Below, piece after piece: positions 17,039-25,943 of a stretch of DNA of 64,000 nt. Numbering within the stretch: position 1 is the stretch's first letter; every line of letters begins with the position of its first letter. The DNA is from Variovorax sp. PBL-E5. Its GTDB lineage: Bacteria; Pseudomonadota; Gammaproteobacteria; Burkholderiales; Burkholderiaceae_C. Both the position numbers and the translations under genes were made by a program. The notes under the pieces were generated by a model. That model ran no database searches. It was not told where the DNA came from and was given only the letters and a program-made list of their open reading frames with translations. Location of the stretch: contig NZ_LR594671.1 of the NCBI RefSeq assembly GCF_901827185.1, forward strand, positions 868,001 through 932,000, given 5' to 3'.

Positions 17039-18038
17039 CGCGCCGGCCGTGGTGATTCCCGTCCTGATCGAGAAATATCTCGAGCATGTGCGGGTCGAGC
17101 GCCGCCTGGCGACGCGCACGGTCGAGCTCTATGCGATCCATCTGAAGTCATTGGCCGAGAAGGCCGCTGCCGCGGGACTCGCGCTCGACAAGGTCCAGAC
17201 CGCGCACGTGCGCCGCTGGATGGCGCAGTTGCACGGCGCCGGGCGCGAGTCGCGCGGCATCGCGCTGGTGCTGTCGTGCTGGCGCAGCTTCTACCGCTGG
17301 CTCGGCAACGAGGGGCTGGTGGGTGCGAACCCGGTCCAGGACGTTCATGCGCCCAAGGCCGCCCGGCCGCTGCCGAAGGCGCTCGCGGTCGACGAGGCGG
17401 TGCAGCTCGCGGATCTGCACGATGCCGAGGCCGATCCCTGGGCCGAGGCGCGTGACCACGCGATCGTCGAACTGCTCTATGGCTGCGGGCTGCGCGTCGG
17501 TGAACTGACCGGGCTCGATGCGCGGCCGAGCAACACGGCCCGCGGCTGGATCGATCTCGAGGCGACCGAAGCCAACGTGCTCGGCAAGGGCAGCAAGCGC
17601 CGCCTCGTGCCGGTGGGCGCCAAGGCGGCCGAAGCCTTGCGCGCGTGGCTCGCGGTGCGCGAGGACTGCGCGGCGCTGCCGGCGGCGCTCCTGCGCGATC
17701 CGGCGAGCGCTGCGGCGCTTTTCATCGGCCGCAATGGACTGCGCTTCTCGGCCCATTCCGTGTGGAAGCAATTGCGCCAGCGAAGCCTCAAGGCCGGGCT
17801 GTCGGCGCCGGTGCATCCGCACATGCTGCGCCATTCGTTCGCGAGCCATCTGCTGCAGTCCAGCAGCGACCTGCGCGCGGTGCAGGAACTGCTGGGGCAC
17901 GCCAACATCACGACCACCCAGGTCTACACGCGGCTCGACTTCCAGCATCTGGCCAAGGCCTACGACGCCGCGCACCCGCGGGCGCAGGCGCGGGACGAGG
18001 GTCACCAGAAGACGCCCAACGCAAAGGCACGGAAATGA
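17022..18038 (+). CDS. xerC: Tyrosine recombinase XerC
   Basis: 338 residues. N-terminal SAM-like DNA-binding domain (about 10-100) and a C-terminal catalytic domain with Arg in YGCGLRVGELTGL, Lys in GKGSKRR, HMLRHSFASHLL (His-x-x-Arg), LLGHANITTTQVYTRLDF (His and the nucleophilic Tyr). Resolves chromosome dimers at dif together with XerD. The gene order after dapF and DUF484 supports XerC over XerD or an integrase. ATG 17022 lies inside the previous gene. A C-terminal Lys/Ala-rich tail is extra. Confidence 0.93.
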   Translation: MATSTDAPAVVIPVLIEKYLEHVRVERRLATRTVELYAIHLKSLAEKAAAAGLALDKVQTAHVRRWMAQLHGAGRESRGIALVLSCWRSFYRWLGNEGLVGANPVQDVHAPKAARPLPKALAVDEAVQLADLHDAEADPWAEARDHAIVELLYGCGLRVGELTGLDARPSNTARGWIDLEATEANVLGKGSKRRLVPVGAKAAEALRAWLAVREDCAALPAALLRDPASAAALFIGRNGLRFSAHSVWKQLRQRSLKAGLSAPVHPHMLRHSFASHLLQSSSDLRAVQELLGHANITTTQVYTRLDFQHLAKAYDAAHPRAQARDEGHQKTPNAKARK

Positions 18039-19237
18039 AGCTGCTTCGCCTGCGACCCGGCAAGGAGCGCTCGCTGCTGCGGCGCCATCCCTGGGTGTTC
18101 GAGTCGGCGATCGCCAAGGGCGGCGGTGATGCCGGCGAGACGGTGCGCATCGAGTCGGACGATGGCCGCTTCCTTGCCTGGGCGGCGTTCAGCCCGCATT
18201 CGAAGATACGGGCACGCGCCTGGAGCTTCGACGAGACGCAGCGCATCGATGCGGCCTTTCTCGCGGCGCGGGTCGCGGCGGCCGTCGAAGCGAGGCATCT
18301 GTTCGACCTGCGAAGCGACGGCGTGCGGCTGGTCCATGGCGAGGCCGACGGCCTGCCGGGGCTGATCGTCGACCGTTATGGCGACACGCTGGTGGCGCAA
18401 TTCCTGTCGGCCGGCGTGGAGCGATGGAAAGCGCCACTGGCCGACGCACTGCTCGCGGCGACCGGACTCGCGAGGCTCTACGAGCGCTCCGATGCCAGCG
18501 GTCGCGAACGCGAGGGCCTTGCGCCCGTGACGGGCTGGCTGCGCGGCAGCGGCCCGACGGAACTCACGATCCGCGAGCACGACTGGCATCTCACGCTCGA
18601 TGTGGCGAGCGGCCACAAGACCGGCTTCTACCTCGACCAGCGCGACAGCCGCCATCGCTTTGCCGAGCTGGCGGCGCATCGGCGCTTTCGGCGCGTGCTC
18701 AATTGTTTCTGTTACACCGGCGGCTTCACGGTCGCCGCGCTGGCCGGCCTGAGGAGCGCGGGCGCGCTCGAGGGCGCCGAGCTGATTTCGATCGATTCTT
18801 CGTTGCCGGCGCTGGAGCGTGCACGCGCGCACCTGGCGCTGAACGGCTTCGAGGGCGCTTCGGCCGAGTTTCTCGACGCCGATGTCAACGCCACGCTGCG
18901 CCGCTTCATCGAGGAGGGCAGGGCGTTCGACGCCATCGTGCTCGATCCGCCCAAGTTCGCGCCGACGGTGGCGCATGCCGAGCGCGCCGCGCGCGCCTAC
19001 AAGGACATCAACCGGCTGGCCCTCAAGTTGCTGGCGCCGGGCGGGGTGCTCATGACCTTCTCGTGCTCGGGCGGCATCGGGGCCGACCTGTTCCACAAGA
19101 TCGTGGCCTCGGCCGGCATCGACGCCGGGGTCGACGGCTACATCACCGAACGCCTCGGCGCGGCACCCGACCATCCGATGACCATCGAGTTTCCCGAAGG
19201 GGAATACTTGAAAGGCCTGGTGGTGGTGCGCAAGTAG
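18035..19237 (+). CDS. RlmI-like class I SAM-dependent rRNA methyltransferase
   Basis: 400 residues. N-terminal PUA-like domain (KLLRLRPGKERSLLRRHPWVFESAI), middle EEHD-like region with HKTGFYLDQRDSR, then a Rossmann methyltransferase with NCFCYTGGFTVAAL (SAM motif I) and LDPPKFAP (motif IV). E. coli RlmI methylates C5 of C1962 in 23S rRNA and has this architecture. Start overlaps the xerC stop (ATGA). Family confident; specific target position inferred. Confidence 0.88.
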   Translation: MKLLRLRPGKERSLLRRHPWVFESAIAKGGGDAGETVRIESDDGRFLAWAAFSPHSKIRARAWSFDETQRIDAAFLAARVAAAVEARHLFDLRSDGVRLVHGEADGLPGLIVDRYGDTLVAQFLSAGVERWKAPLADALLAATGLARLYERSDASGREREGLAPVTGWLRGSGPTELTIREHDWHLTLDVASGHKTGFYLDQRDSRHRFAELAAHRRFRRVLNCFCYTGGFTVAALAGLRSAGALEGAELISIDSSLPALERARAHLALNGFEGASAEFLDADVNATLRRFIEEGRAFDAIVLDPPKFAPTVAHAERAARAYKDINRLALKLLAPGGVLMTFSCSGGIGADLFHKIVASAGIDAGVDGYITERLGAAPDHPMTIEFPEGEYLKGLVVVRK

Positions 19238-19311
19238 GCTTTGACCTTGCGGCCGCATGGCGCGGGCCCCGTCGCTAAACTTTCCGCCTTTCCCGATTTC
19301 CGGAGCATTCC

Positions 19312-20364
19312 ATGGCCCTCATCCCCGCCACCATCCTGACCGGCTTTCTCGGCTCCGGCAAGACCACGCTGCTCAAGCGCATCCTGAGCGAGGCGCACGG
19401 CCAGAAGATCGCCGTGATCGAGAACGAATTCGGCGAGGAGAACATCGACACCGACATCCTCGTCACCGAGTCGAAGGAGCAGATCGTGCAGATGAGCAAC
19501 GGCTGCATCTGCTGCACCATCCGCGAGGACCTGCGCGAGGCGCTGCAGCTCCTGGCCGCGAAGAAGCGCAAGGGCCTGCTGGACTTCGACCGCGTGGTGA
19601 TCGAGACCACCGGCCTGGCCGATCCCGGCCCGGTGGCGCAGACCTTCTTCATGGACGACGAGATCGCCGAAAGCTACCTGCTGGACTCGATCCTCACGCT
19701 GGTCGACGCCAAGCATGCGCCGCAGCAGCTCAACGACCGCCAGGAGGCGCGCCGCCAGGTCGGTTTCGCCGACCAGATCTTCATCAGCAAGAGCGAGCTG
19801 GTCGCGGAGGAAGAGACCGAGGCGCTGATCCATCGCCTGAAGCATATGAATCCGCGCGCGCCGCAGCAGAAGGTGCATTTCGGCGAGGTACCGCTCGAAA
19901 GCGTGTTCGACCTGCGCGGCTTCAATCTCAATGCCAAGCTCGACATCGACCCGGACTTCCTCAAGGAAGACGAGCACGACCACCACGACCATGACCACGC
20001 GGAGGGTGAGCATTGCGACCATCCCTCGCATGCGCACGAAGGCCATGGCCACCACCATCACCACGACGACGATGTCAAGAGCTTCGTCTACCGCTCCGAC
20101 CGCGCCTTCGATCCGGCGCGCCTGGAGGATTTCCTGGGCGCGATCGTCAACATCTACGGTCCGCGCATGCTGCGCTACAAGGGCGTGCTCCACATGCAGG
20201 GCACCGAACGCAAGGTGATCTTCCAGGGCGTGCACCAGCTCATGGGCAGCGACCTCGGTCCGGCCTGGGGGCCGGACGAGAAGCGCAACAGCCGGATGGT
20301 CTTCATCGGCATCGAGTTGCCGCGCGAGATCCTGGAGCAGGGTCTGGACCAGTGCCTGGTCTGA
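19312..20364 (+). CDS. COG0523/CobW-family GTPase, probable metallochaperone
   Basis: 350 residues. G1/P-loop GFLGSGKTTLL (residues 9-19), ENEFGEENID, the metal-binding NGCICCTI (CxCC), ETTGLADPGP (Walker B), and a TCWxx-free C-terminal domain. Between about residues 222 and 255 is a strongly His/Asp/Glu-rich linker with runs of His, expected to bind Zn or a similar metal. Members YjiA, YeiR and ZagA deliver zinc at GTP cost. In Pseudomonas a COG0523 gene lies beside the zinc-independent dksA2; here the next gene is also a Cys-poor dksA. No Zur-type palindrome was seen upstream. Confidence 0.9.
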   Translation: MALIPATILTGFLGSGKTTLLKRILSEAHGQKIAVIENEFGEENIDTDILVTESKEQIVQMSNGCICCTIREDLREALQLLAAKKRKGLLDFDRVVIETTGLADPGPVAQTFFMDDEIAESYLLDSILTLVDAKHAPQQLNDRQEARRQVGFADQIFISKSELVAEEETEALIHRLKHMNPRAPQQKVHFGEVPLESVFDLRGFNLNAKLDIDPDFLKEDEHDHHDHDHAEGEHCDHPSHAHEGHGHHHHHDDDVKSFVYRSDRAFDPARLEDFLGAIVNIYGPRMLRYKGVLHMQGTERKVIFQGVHQLMGSDLGPAWGPDEKRNSRMVFIGIELPREILEQGLDQCLV

Positions 20365-20416
20365 GCCGGTCACGCAGAAAAGGGTAGCCGGCTGTCGTCG
20401 GGCCGCCCGATCTCTC

Positions 20417-20424
20417 TATACAAT
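20417..20424 (+). promoter_or_regulatory. Probable -10 of the dksA promoter
   Basis: TATACAAT in a GC-rich context gives TATACA or TACAAT as -10. The -35 is weak. This would give a 5' leader of about 180 bases before the TTG start at 20611. Confidence 0.4.
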
Positions 20425-20512
20425 CGCGCGCCTGTTCCGGGGCCGCACCGAGCTTTCCTGAAGCGATGTGTGACTTTCGGCATAGGAATGCGCGCGGTTT
20501 TGGCTTACTTTC

Positions 20513-20568
20513 GGGGGTATAACCCCGGGGTTCGCCACTGGCGAGCACCCTGACAGACGCGGAGTCTG
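20513..20568 (+). promoter_or_regulatory. Structured 5' leader of dksA: three consecutive hairpins
   Basis: Hairpin 1: GGGG(G) 20513-20517 with CCCC 20523-20526; the same CCCC also pairs with GGGG 20527-20530 (palindrome AACCCCGGGGTT, 20521-20532), so the two pairings exclude each other. Hairpin 2: GTTCGCC (20530-20536), ACT loop, GGCGAGC (20540-20546). Hairpin 3: CAGAC (20554-20558), GCGGA loop, GTCTG (20564-20568). It ends about 30 bases before the ribosome site. No known riboswitch class recognised. Confidence 0.45.
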
Positions 20569-20610
20569 CGCGCCCATCCGCACGCAGCGTTCCGCGGGAG
20601 GAGACAACCG

Positions 20611-21552
20611 TTGAAAACGCGTTCCAGTTCGTCGAAGGAGCCAGTCACCGTGAAGAAACCCGCTGCCAAGCCCAAGCCCGCTGCCAAGCCGGCCGTCAAG
20701 AAGACGCCGGCGGCCAAGCAGGCCGCGCCCGCCGCGAAGAAGGTTTCTGCCGCCAAGTCCGCCAAGCCCGCCGCGCCGTCCAAGGCTCCTGCCAAGAGCA
20801 AGACAGTTGGTGCGAGCGCCCCTTCATCCAAACCGGCCGACCCCCGCGCCGCGCCACCTGCACCACCGACTCCCATGAAAAAAACGGCTGCCGCCTCTGC
20901 CTCCTCTTCCGCCACGGCGACACCTTCGATATCCGCACCGACCGCCACCCCGGCCCCCGCGCGGGGCGGGCGCGTCTCGCGGCTGTCGCAGCTCACCGTG
21001 CCCTCCATGCCGCAATCGGTGGCCTCCACCGCCGCCAAGTCCAGCTTCGTGCAGATCACGTCGAACGCGCTGGTGCCGCCGCCGCCGGTCGCGGTCAAGA
21101 AAGACCCCAAGCTCGCCAACAACTGGAAGGCCAAGTCGGCCGAGGAGCTCAGCGACGCCGAAGTGATCGCGATGCCGGACTCGGAGTACATGAACGAGAA
21201 GCAGATGGCGTTCTTCCGCCTGAAGCTGCAGGAACTCAAGCGCGGCATTCTCGAGAACGCGGGCGAAACGACCGAGCATCTGCGTGAAGACACGGTGGTC
21301 GTTCCAGACCCGGCGGATCGCGCGACCATCGAGGAAGAGCACGCGCTGGAACTGCGCACGCGCGACCGGGAGCGCAAGCTGCTCAAGAAGATCGAGCAGT
21401 CGATCCAGCGCATCGATGCCGGCGACTATGGCTATTGCGACGAGACCGGCGAGCCGATCGGCGTCGGCCGCCTGCTGGCCCGTCCGACGGCCACGCTGTC
21501 GCTCGAGGCGCAGCAGCGCCGCGAGCTCAAGCAGAAGATGTTCGGCGACTAG
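20611..21552 (+). CDS. dksA: DksA/TraR-family transcription factor, long form with degenerate zinc finger
   Basis: 313 residues against about 150 in E. coli. The first 150 are Lys/Ala/Pro-rich and low complexity. The C-terminal half aligns with DksA: coiled-coil tip VPDPADRA (the two Asp that act in the RNA polymerase channel are kept), EEEHALELRTRDRERKLLKKIE, then YCDETGEPIG...LARPTATLSLEAQ. Only the first zinc-finger cysteine (about Cys276) remains; the other three positions are Thr, Ser and Ala, as in zinc-independent DksA proteins. TTG 20611 is chosen because GGGAGGAG sits 8 bases upstream. Should bind RNA polymerase with ppGpp. Follows a metal GTPase gene. Confidence 0.9.
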   Translation: MKTRSSSSKEPVTVKKPAAKPKPAAKPAVKKTPAAKQAAPAAKKVSAAKSAKPAAPSKAPAKSKTVGASAPSSKPADPRAAPPAPPTPMKKTAAASASSSATATPSISAPTATPAPARGGRVSRLSQLTVPSMPQSVASTAAKSSFVQITSNALVPPPPVAVKKDPKLANNWKAKSAEELSDAEVIAMPDSEYMNEKQMAFFRLKLQELKRGILENAGETTEHLREDTVVVPDPADRATIEEEHALELRTRDRERKLLKKIEQSIQRIDAGDYGYCDETGEPIGVGRLLARPTATLSLEAQQRRELKQKMFGD

Positions 21553-21579
21553 GAACATTCAACATTCGCTGAGTCCGAT

Positions 21580-23145
21580 ATGCCCAAGGAAGAACCCAGC
21601 CGCTTGCTGTCGAAGGTGGCGAAGTTCGTCCGCAATCCTCTCAAGGACTGGTCCGAACTCGACGCCGACGAGGCGTCGTCGCTCGAAAACGGCTACAGCC
21701 GCGAAATGCTCAAGGAGATGATCGAGCGACGGCAGCGCAACGACTTCGTGCGCCGCCGCGAGTTCGACATGCTGCGCAAGCTGCGCCAGCGGGAAGCCGC
21801 AGGCGGACGGGATCCGTCCGCCACGCCGTCGTCCTTCAATGTCAGCAGCACCTCCGGCAAGACCGAGGGACGCGCGCTCACGCTCAAGAAGATCGACGAG
21901 ATCGAAGAGCAGATGTCGCAGCAATGGTGGAAGAGCCGCGGCCCCCAGCAGGCGCAGACATCGGGCGGCGATGCGGCGAATGCCGAAGGCCCGCGGATGG
22001 CGGAGCAGCATGCGCGTGCCTACGCCGACACCGTGCCGGGCGTGCCGCGGGTCGGCGCCGGGAACTCTGCGTTGCCGGGTGCGGGCGACGAAGGCGGCAT
22101 CGAGGAGGCGGCGATCCGCTTTGCCCATGGCGACGATGCGGGCGCCGAGGCGATCCTGCTCCAGACGCTCGCGCCGGACAGCCCGAGCGCAGATCACGAT
22201 GACAGCTGGCGCGCCCTGTTCGACCTGTATCGCGCGACCGGCGACGCCGAAAAATTCGAGGCCACGGCCACGCGCTATGCGCAGCGTACGAAACGCAGCG
22301 CGCCGGAGTGGATTTCGCTGCGCGCGCTGGCTGCCGGCGTGCAGGCCTCTGCGGCCGCAAGCGGCGAATCGAGGCCTGTGCCGGGCGGTGATGCCGACTG
22401 GTCGAGCCCGCCGCGGCTCACGCGGGAAGGCCTGATGGGCCTCACGCGCGCGCTCGGCGCGGCGGGTCCGTCCTGGAAGCTCGACTGGGGTTCGCTCGAC
22501 GCCATCGAACCCGATGCCGCCGGGCCGCTGCGTGCGCTGTTCACCCATTGGGCCGATTCGGCGGTGCAACTGCGCTTTTCCGACGAGGACCGTCTGCTGA
22601 GGGTGCTCGCCGAAGCCACGCCCGCCAACGACCGGCGCACCGACGCCGTCTGGTGGCAGTTGCACATGGCGGCGCTGCGCGTGATGCATCGACCCGACGA
22701 ATTCGAGCTGCTGGCGCTCAACTACTGCATCACCTACGAGGTGTCGCCGCCGCCGTGGGAAGACCCCAAGGGCGCGTACGCCACGCTCGAGGCGGCGCCG
22801 GCATCGACGTCTTCCGGCTTTTCGCGGGCCTCGCATGGCGCCGAGCCAGCCCCGGCCGCAGCCGCCGTCGGCCACGCCGTGCTCGTCGGCGAATTGACCG
22901 GCGAGTCGCTGACCACCTGGGAGCGGCTGGATGCCGAACTGGTCGAGGCGCTGTCGCCGACGATTTCCTGCGCGGCCCTGGTGCGTCTCGACTTCGCGGC
23001 TGCCGGGACGCTGCTGAACTGGGTCACGGCCCACAGCGCACGCGGCCGCCCGGTGCAGTTCGTCGATGCGCACCGGCTCATCGGGGCCTTTTTCGGCGTG
23101 ATCGGCATTGCAGATCACGCCGGTGTGGCGGTGCGCCAGAACTGA
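21580..23145 (+). CDS. Conserved hypothetical protein with C-terminal STAS-like domain
   Basis: 521 residues, soluble, no signal peptide. The N-terminal 130 residues are charged and helical (LLSKVAKFVRNPLKDWSELD, MLKEMIERRQRNDFVRRREFDMLRKLRQRE). A middle part with TPR-like features (GDDAGAEAILLQTL, WRALFDLYRATGDAEKFEATATRYAQR) follows. The last 100 residues (VLVGELTGESLTTWERLDAEL...CAALVRLDFAAAGTLLNWV) look like a STAS domain. It lies between dksA and hslV, 27 bases after dksA, so it may be co-transcribed with dksA. I do not recognise a defined function. Confidence 0.75.
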   Translation: MPKEEPSRLLSKVAKFVRNPLKDWSELDADEASSLENGYSREMLKEMIERRQRNDFVRRREFDMLRKLRQREAAGGRDPSATPSSFNVSSTSGKTEGRALTLKKIDEIEEQMSQQWWKSRGPQQAQTSGGDAANAEGPRMAEQHARAYADTVPGVPRVGAGNSALPGAGDEGGIEEAAIRFAHGDDAGAEAILLQTLAPDSPSADHDDSWRALFDLYRATGDAEKFEATATRYAQRTKRSAPEWISLRALAAGVQASAAASGESRPVPGGDADWSSPPRLTREGLMGLTRALGAAGPSWKLDWGSLDAIEPDAAGPLRALFTHWADSAVQLRFSDEDRLLRVLAEATPANDRRTDAVWWQLHMAALRVMHRPDEFELLALNYCITYEVSPPPWEDPKGAYATLEAAPASTSSGFSRASHGAEPAPAAAAVGHAVLVGELTGESLTTWERLDAELVEALSPTISCAALVRLDFAAAGTLLNWVTAHSARGRPVQFVDAHRLIGAFFGVIGIADHAGVAVRQN

Positions 23146-23259
23146 ACCCGGGCGTATTTTTCGCCTCGCGCGTCCTGCGTCCCTGAAGCGGCTGCGAAAG
23201 TCGGCCGGACCGTGCGGCGTTAAGCTTGCATCCCCGCAATCCGCCCTCACATCCGCTCG

Positions 23260-23805
<546 letters not shown>

Positions 23806-23809
23806 CACC

Positions 23810-25132
23810 ATGCCGATGACGCCCCAGGAAATCGTTTCCGAGCTCGACAACCACATCGTCGGCCAGCCCGATGCCAAGCGTGCGGTGGCGATCGCGCTGC
23901 GCAATCGCTGGCGCCGCCAGCAGGTCGACGACAAGCTGCGCGCCGAGATCACGCCCAAGAACATCCTCATGATCGGCCCGACGGGCGTGGGCAAGACCGA
24001 GATCGCGCGCCGGCTGGCGCGCCTGGCCGATGCGCCCTTCATCAAGGTCGAAGCCACCAAGTTCACCGAGGTGGGCTATGTCGGCAAGGATGTCGATTCG
24101 ATCATCCGCGACCTGGCCGAGATCGCGGTCAAGCAGACGCGCGAGGGCGAAAGCGCCAAGGTGCGCATGCGCGCCGAAGACGCGGCCGAGGAGCGCATCC
24201 TCGACGTCCTGCTGCCGCCGGCGCGCACCGCCGAGGGCGCCGTGCACGACAGCGGCAACGCGACGCGCCAGGCCTTTCGCAAGAAGCTGCGCGAGCACGA
24301 GCTCGACGACAAGGAGATCGAGATCGATCTGGCCGAAGCGCGTGCGCCGCTCGAGATCATGGGCCCGGCCGGCATGGAGGAAATGACCGAGCAGTTGCGC
24401 GGCATGTTCGGCCAGCTCGGCCAGGCCAAGCGCAAGACGCGCAAGCTCAAGATCGCCGAGGCGATGCGCCTCCTGATCGACGAGGAGGCGGCCAAGCTGG
24501 TCAACGAGGACGAGATCCGCGCGCAGGCGATCCACAACGCCGAGCAGAACGGCATCGTCTTCATCGACGAGATCGACAAGGTCGCGACCCGCAGCGAAAC
24601 GCAGGGCACGGATGTCTCGCGCCAGGGCGTGCAGCGCGATCTGCTGCCGCTGGTCGAAGGCACGGCGGTGAGCACCAAGTACGGCGTGGTGCGCACCGAC
24701 CACATCCTCTTCATTGCCAGCGGCGCGTTCCATCTCAGCAAACCCAGCGACCTGATTCCCGAATTGCAGGGCCGGTTTCCGATCCGCGTCGAGCTGCAAT
24801 CGCTGTCGGTGGCGGACTTCGAAAGCATCCTGACCCAGACGCGTGCGTCCCTGGTCAAGCAGTACCAGGCGCTGCTGGCCACCGAAGGCGTCACGCTCGA
24901 ATTCACGCCCGAAGGCATCACGCGGCTGGCCAGCATCGCCTTCGAGGTCAACGAGCGCACCGAGAACATCGGTGCACGGCGGCTGTCCACCGTGATGGAG
25001 CGGCTGCTCGACGAAGTGAGCTTCGACGCGACCAAGCTCGGTGGGCAGACGGTGCACATCGATGCCGCGTACGTCGATGCGCGCCTCGAGGCACTAAGTC
25101 ACGACGAAGACCTCTCCCGATTTATTCTCTAG
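23810..25132 (+). CDS. hslU: ATP-dependent protease ATPase subunit HslU
   Basis: 440 residues. AAA+ unfoldase that feeds Hsl[36 protein letters not shown] is the standard N-terminus; Walker [10 protein letters not shown], the pore loop GYVGKDVDS, a variable I-domain (about 110-240), Walker [11 protein letters not shown], sensor region and arginine finger [11 protein letters not shown]; the C-terminus LSRFIL inserts into HslV. The last gene of the heat-shock pair. Downstream begins a 374-base intergenic region with a dispersed repeat and the mraZ promoter. Confidence 0.97.
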   Translation: MPMTPQEIVSELDNHIVGQPDAKRAVAIALRNRWRRQQVDDKLRAEITPKNILMIGPTGVGKTEIARRLARLADAPFIKVEATKFTEVGYVGKDVDSIIRDLAEIAVKQTREGESAKVRMRAEDAAEERILDVLLPPARTAEGAVHDSGNATRQAFRKKLREHELDDKEIEIDLAEARAPLEIMGPAGMEEMTEQLRGMFGQLGQAKRKTRKLKIAEAMRLLIDEEAAKLVNEDEIRAQAIHNAEQNGIVFIDEIDKVATRSETQGTDVSRQGVQRDLLPLVEGTAVSTKYGVVRTDHILFIASGAFHLSKPSDLIPELQGRFPIRVELQSLSVADFESILTQTRASLVKQYQALLATEGVTLEFTPEGITRLASIAFEVNERTENIGARRLSTVMERLLDEVSFDATKLGGQTVHIDAAYVDARLEALSHDEDLSRFIL

Positions 25133-25133
25133 G

Positions 25134-25228
25134 CTCGCCCCCAGGCTGCGCGCACTTCGTGTCGCTTCGCCCACCCCCTGCCGGGGGCGCAGCCAGCGGC
25201 CCGGCGAAGCCGGTCCCGCGGCTGCCCA
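25134..25228 (+). repeat. Dispersed intergenic repeat, copy A
   Basis: Forward copy. Order of elements: CCCCCAGGCT, CACTTCGTGTCG, a CCCCCTGCCGGGGGC palindromic core, then CAGCGGCCCGGCGAAGCCGG and CCGCGGC. Copies E, B and C share the same element order. Lies between hslU and mraZ, where it could terminate hslU transcripts or stabilise their 3' ends. Confidence 0.7.
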
Positions 25229-25264
25229 AGAACTGGTGCGTGGCGCGGCTCGAACAATGAGCGG

Positions 25265-25347
25265 GTGATGATCCATCACATTCATTGCGTGAGCTAAGTA
25301 CTTCATTTGCAACGAAATTCGGCATTCTTGCACTCGCAAAAATGCCG
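25265..25347. promoter_or_regulatory. Two palindromes in the AT-rich region upstream of mraZ
   Basis: GTGATG-ATC-CATCAC (25265-25279) is a perfect 15-bp inverted repeat. CGGCATT-c-TTGC-actc-GCAA-a-AATGCCG (25320-25347) has 11 paired positions and one mismatch. The stretch is much more AT-rich than its surroundings. Neither ends in a T-run, so terminators are unlikely. They could be operators controlling the dcw cluster. Confidence 0.45.
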
Positions 25348-25390
25348 CTAAGTCGTTGATTCCATTACAAAAAATACCCGCGACGCACCC

Positions 25391-25450
25391 TTGCGCAGGA
25401 GGCGTTTCCTGCTACAGTGCAAAAAAGTGCAGTTAAGTGGGAAATAGTGT
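25391..25450 (+). promoter_or_regulatory. mraZ/dcw promoter overlapped by four MraZ-type boxes
   Basis: -35 TTGCGC (25391-25396) and -10 TACAGT (25413-25418), 16-bp spacer. Four direct repeats AGTGC, AGTGC, AGTGG and AGTGT lie at 25416, 25426, 25436 and 25446, an exact 10-bp period. MraZ of E. coli binds TGGGN repeats at 10-bp spacing in its own promoter; here the first box overlaps the -10, which fits autorepression of the dcw cluster. Confidence 0.75.
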
Positions 25451-25506
25451 CGAGCGATGCCTTCGTCAAGGCATCCGGCCTCTCTCATCACCGGGGTTTC
25501 GTGGTC

Positions 25507-25935
25507 GTGTTTCAAGGCGCTTCATCGCTCAGTCTGGATGCCAAGGGGCGGCTTTCCGTGCCGACCCGGCATCGCGACGTCCTGAGCGCGACGGCGGCCG
25601 GACATCTCACCATCACCAAGCATCCCCACGGCTGCCTGATGGTGTTTCCGCGGCCCGAATGGGAGAAATTCCGCGAGCGCATCGCCGCGCTGCCGATGTC
25701 TGCCCAGTGGTGGAAGCGCGTCTTCCTGGGCAATGCGATGGACGTGGAAATGGACGGCACCGGCCGCGTGCTGGTGTCGCCCGAGCTGCGCGCCGCCGCC
25801 GGCATCACGCGCGACGTGCTGTTGCTGGGCATGGGCAACAACTTCGAGCTCTGGGACAAGGCGACCTACGAGGCCAAGGAGGCCGAGGCCACCCAGGGCG
25901 AGATGCCCGATGTGTTCCAGGACTTCTCGTTCTGA
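25507..25935 (+). CDS. mraZ: Transcriptional regulator MraZ
   Basis: 142 residues from GTG 25507. Two AbrB-like SpoVT/MraZ half-repeats: [23 protein letters not shown] (1-23) and [25 protein letters not shown] (about 75-100), each with the conserved GRxxVP/SP strand. Forms ring-shaped oligomers that bind direct repeats at the head of the dcw cluster; four candidate boxes lie just upstream. I chose 25507 because the family starts at FQGASS; GTG 25501 and longer forms are possible but would reach into the boxes. Next gene starts 8 bases after the stop. Confidence 0.93.
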   Translation: MFQGASSLSLDAKGRLSVPTRHRDVLSATAAGHLTITKHPHGCLMVFPRPEWEKFRERIAALPMSAQWWKRVFLGNAMDVEMDGTGRVLVSPELRAAAGITRDVLLLGMGNNFELWDKATYEAKEAEATQGEMPDVFQDFSF

Positions 25936-25943
25936 GGGCCGAA

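Noticed and set aside
19238..19311. Zur operator upstream of the metal GTPase
   Set aside because: No AT-rich dyad of the Zur type could be found in the gap.
20611..21552. dksA as a pseudogene because the zinc finger is broken
   Set aside because: The reading frame is complete, and functional Cys-poor DksA proteins are known; the coiled-coil tip is conserved.
23146..23259. Heat-shock (sigma-32) promoter for hslVU
   Set aside because: CCCTGAA resembles part of the -35, but no CCCCAT-like -10 stands at a proper distance.
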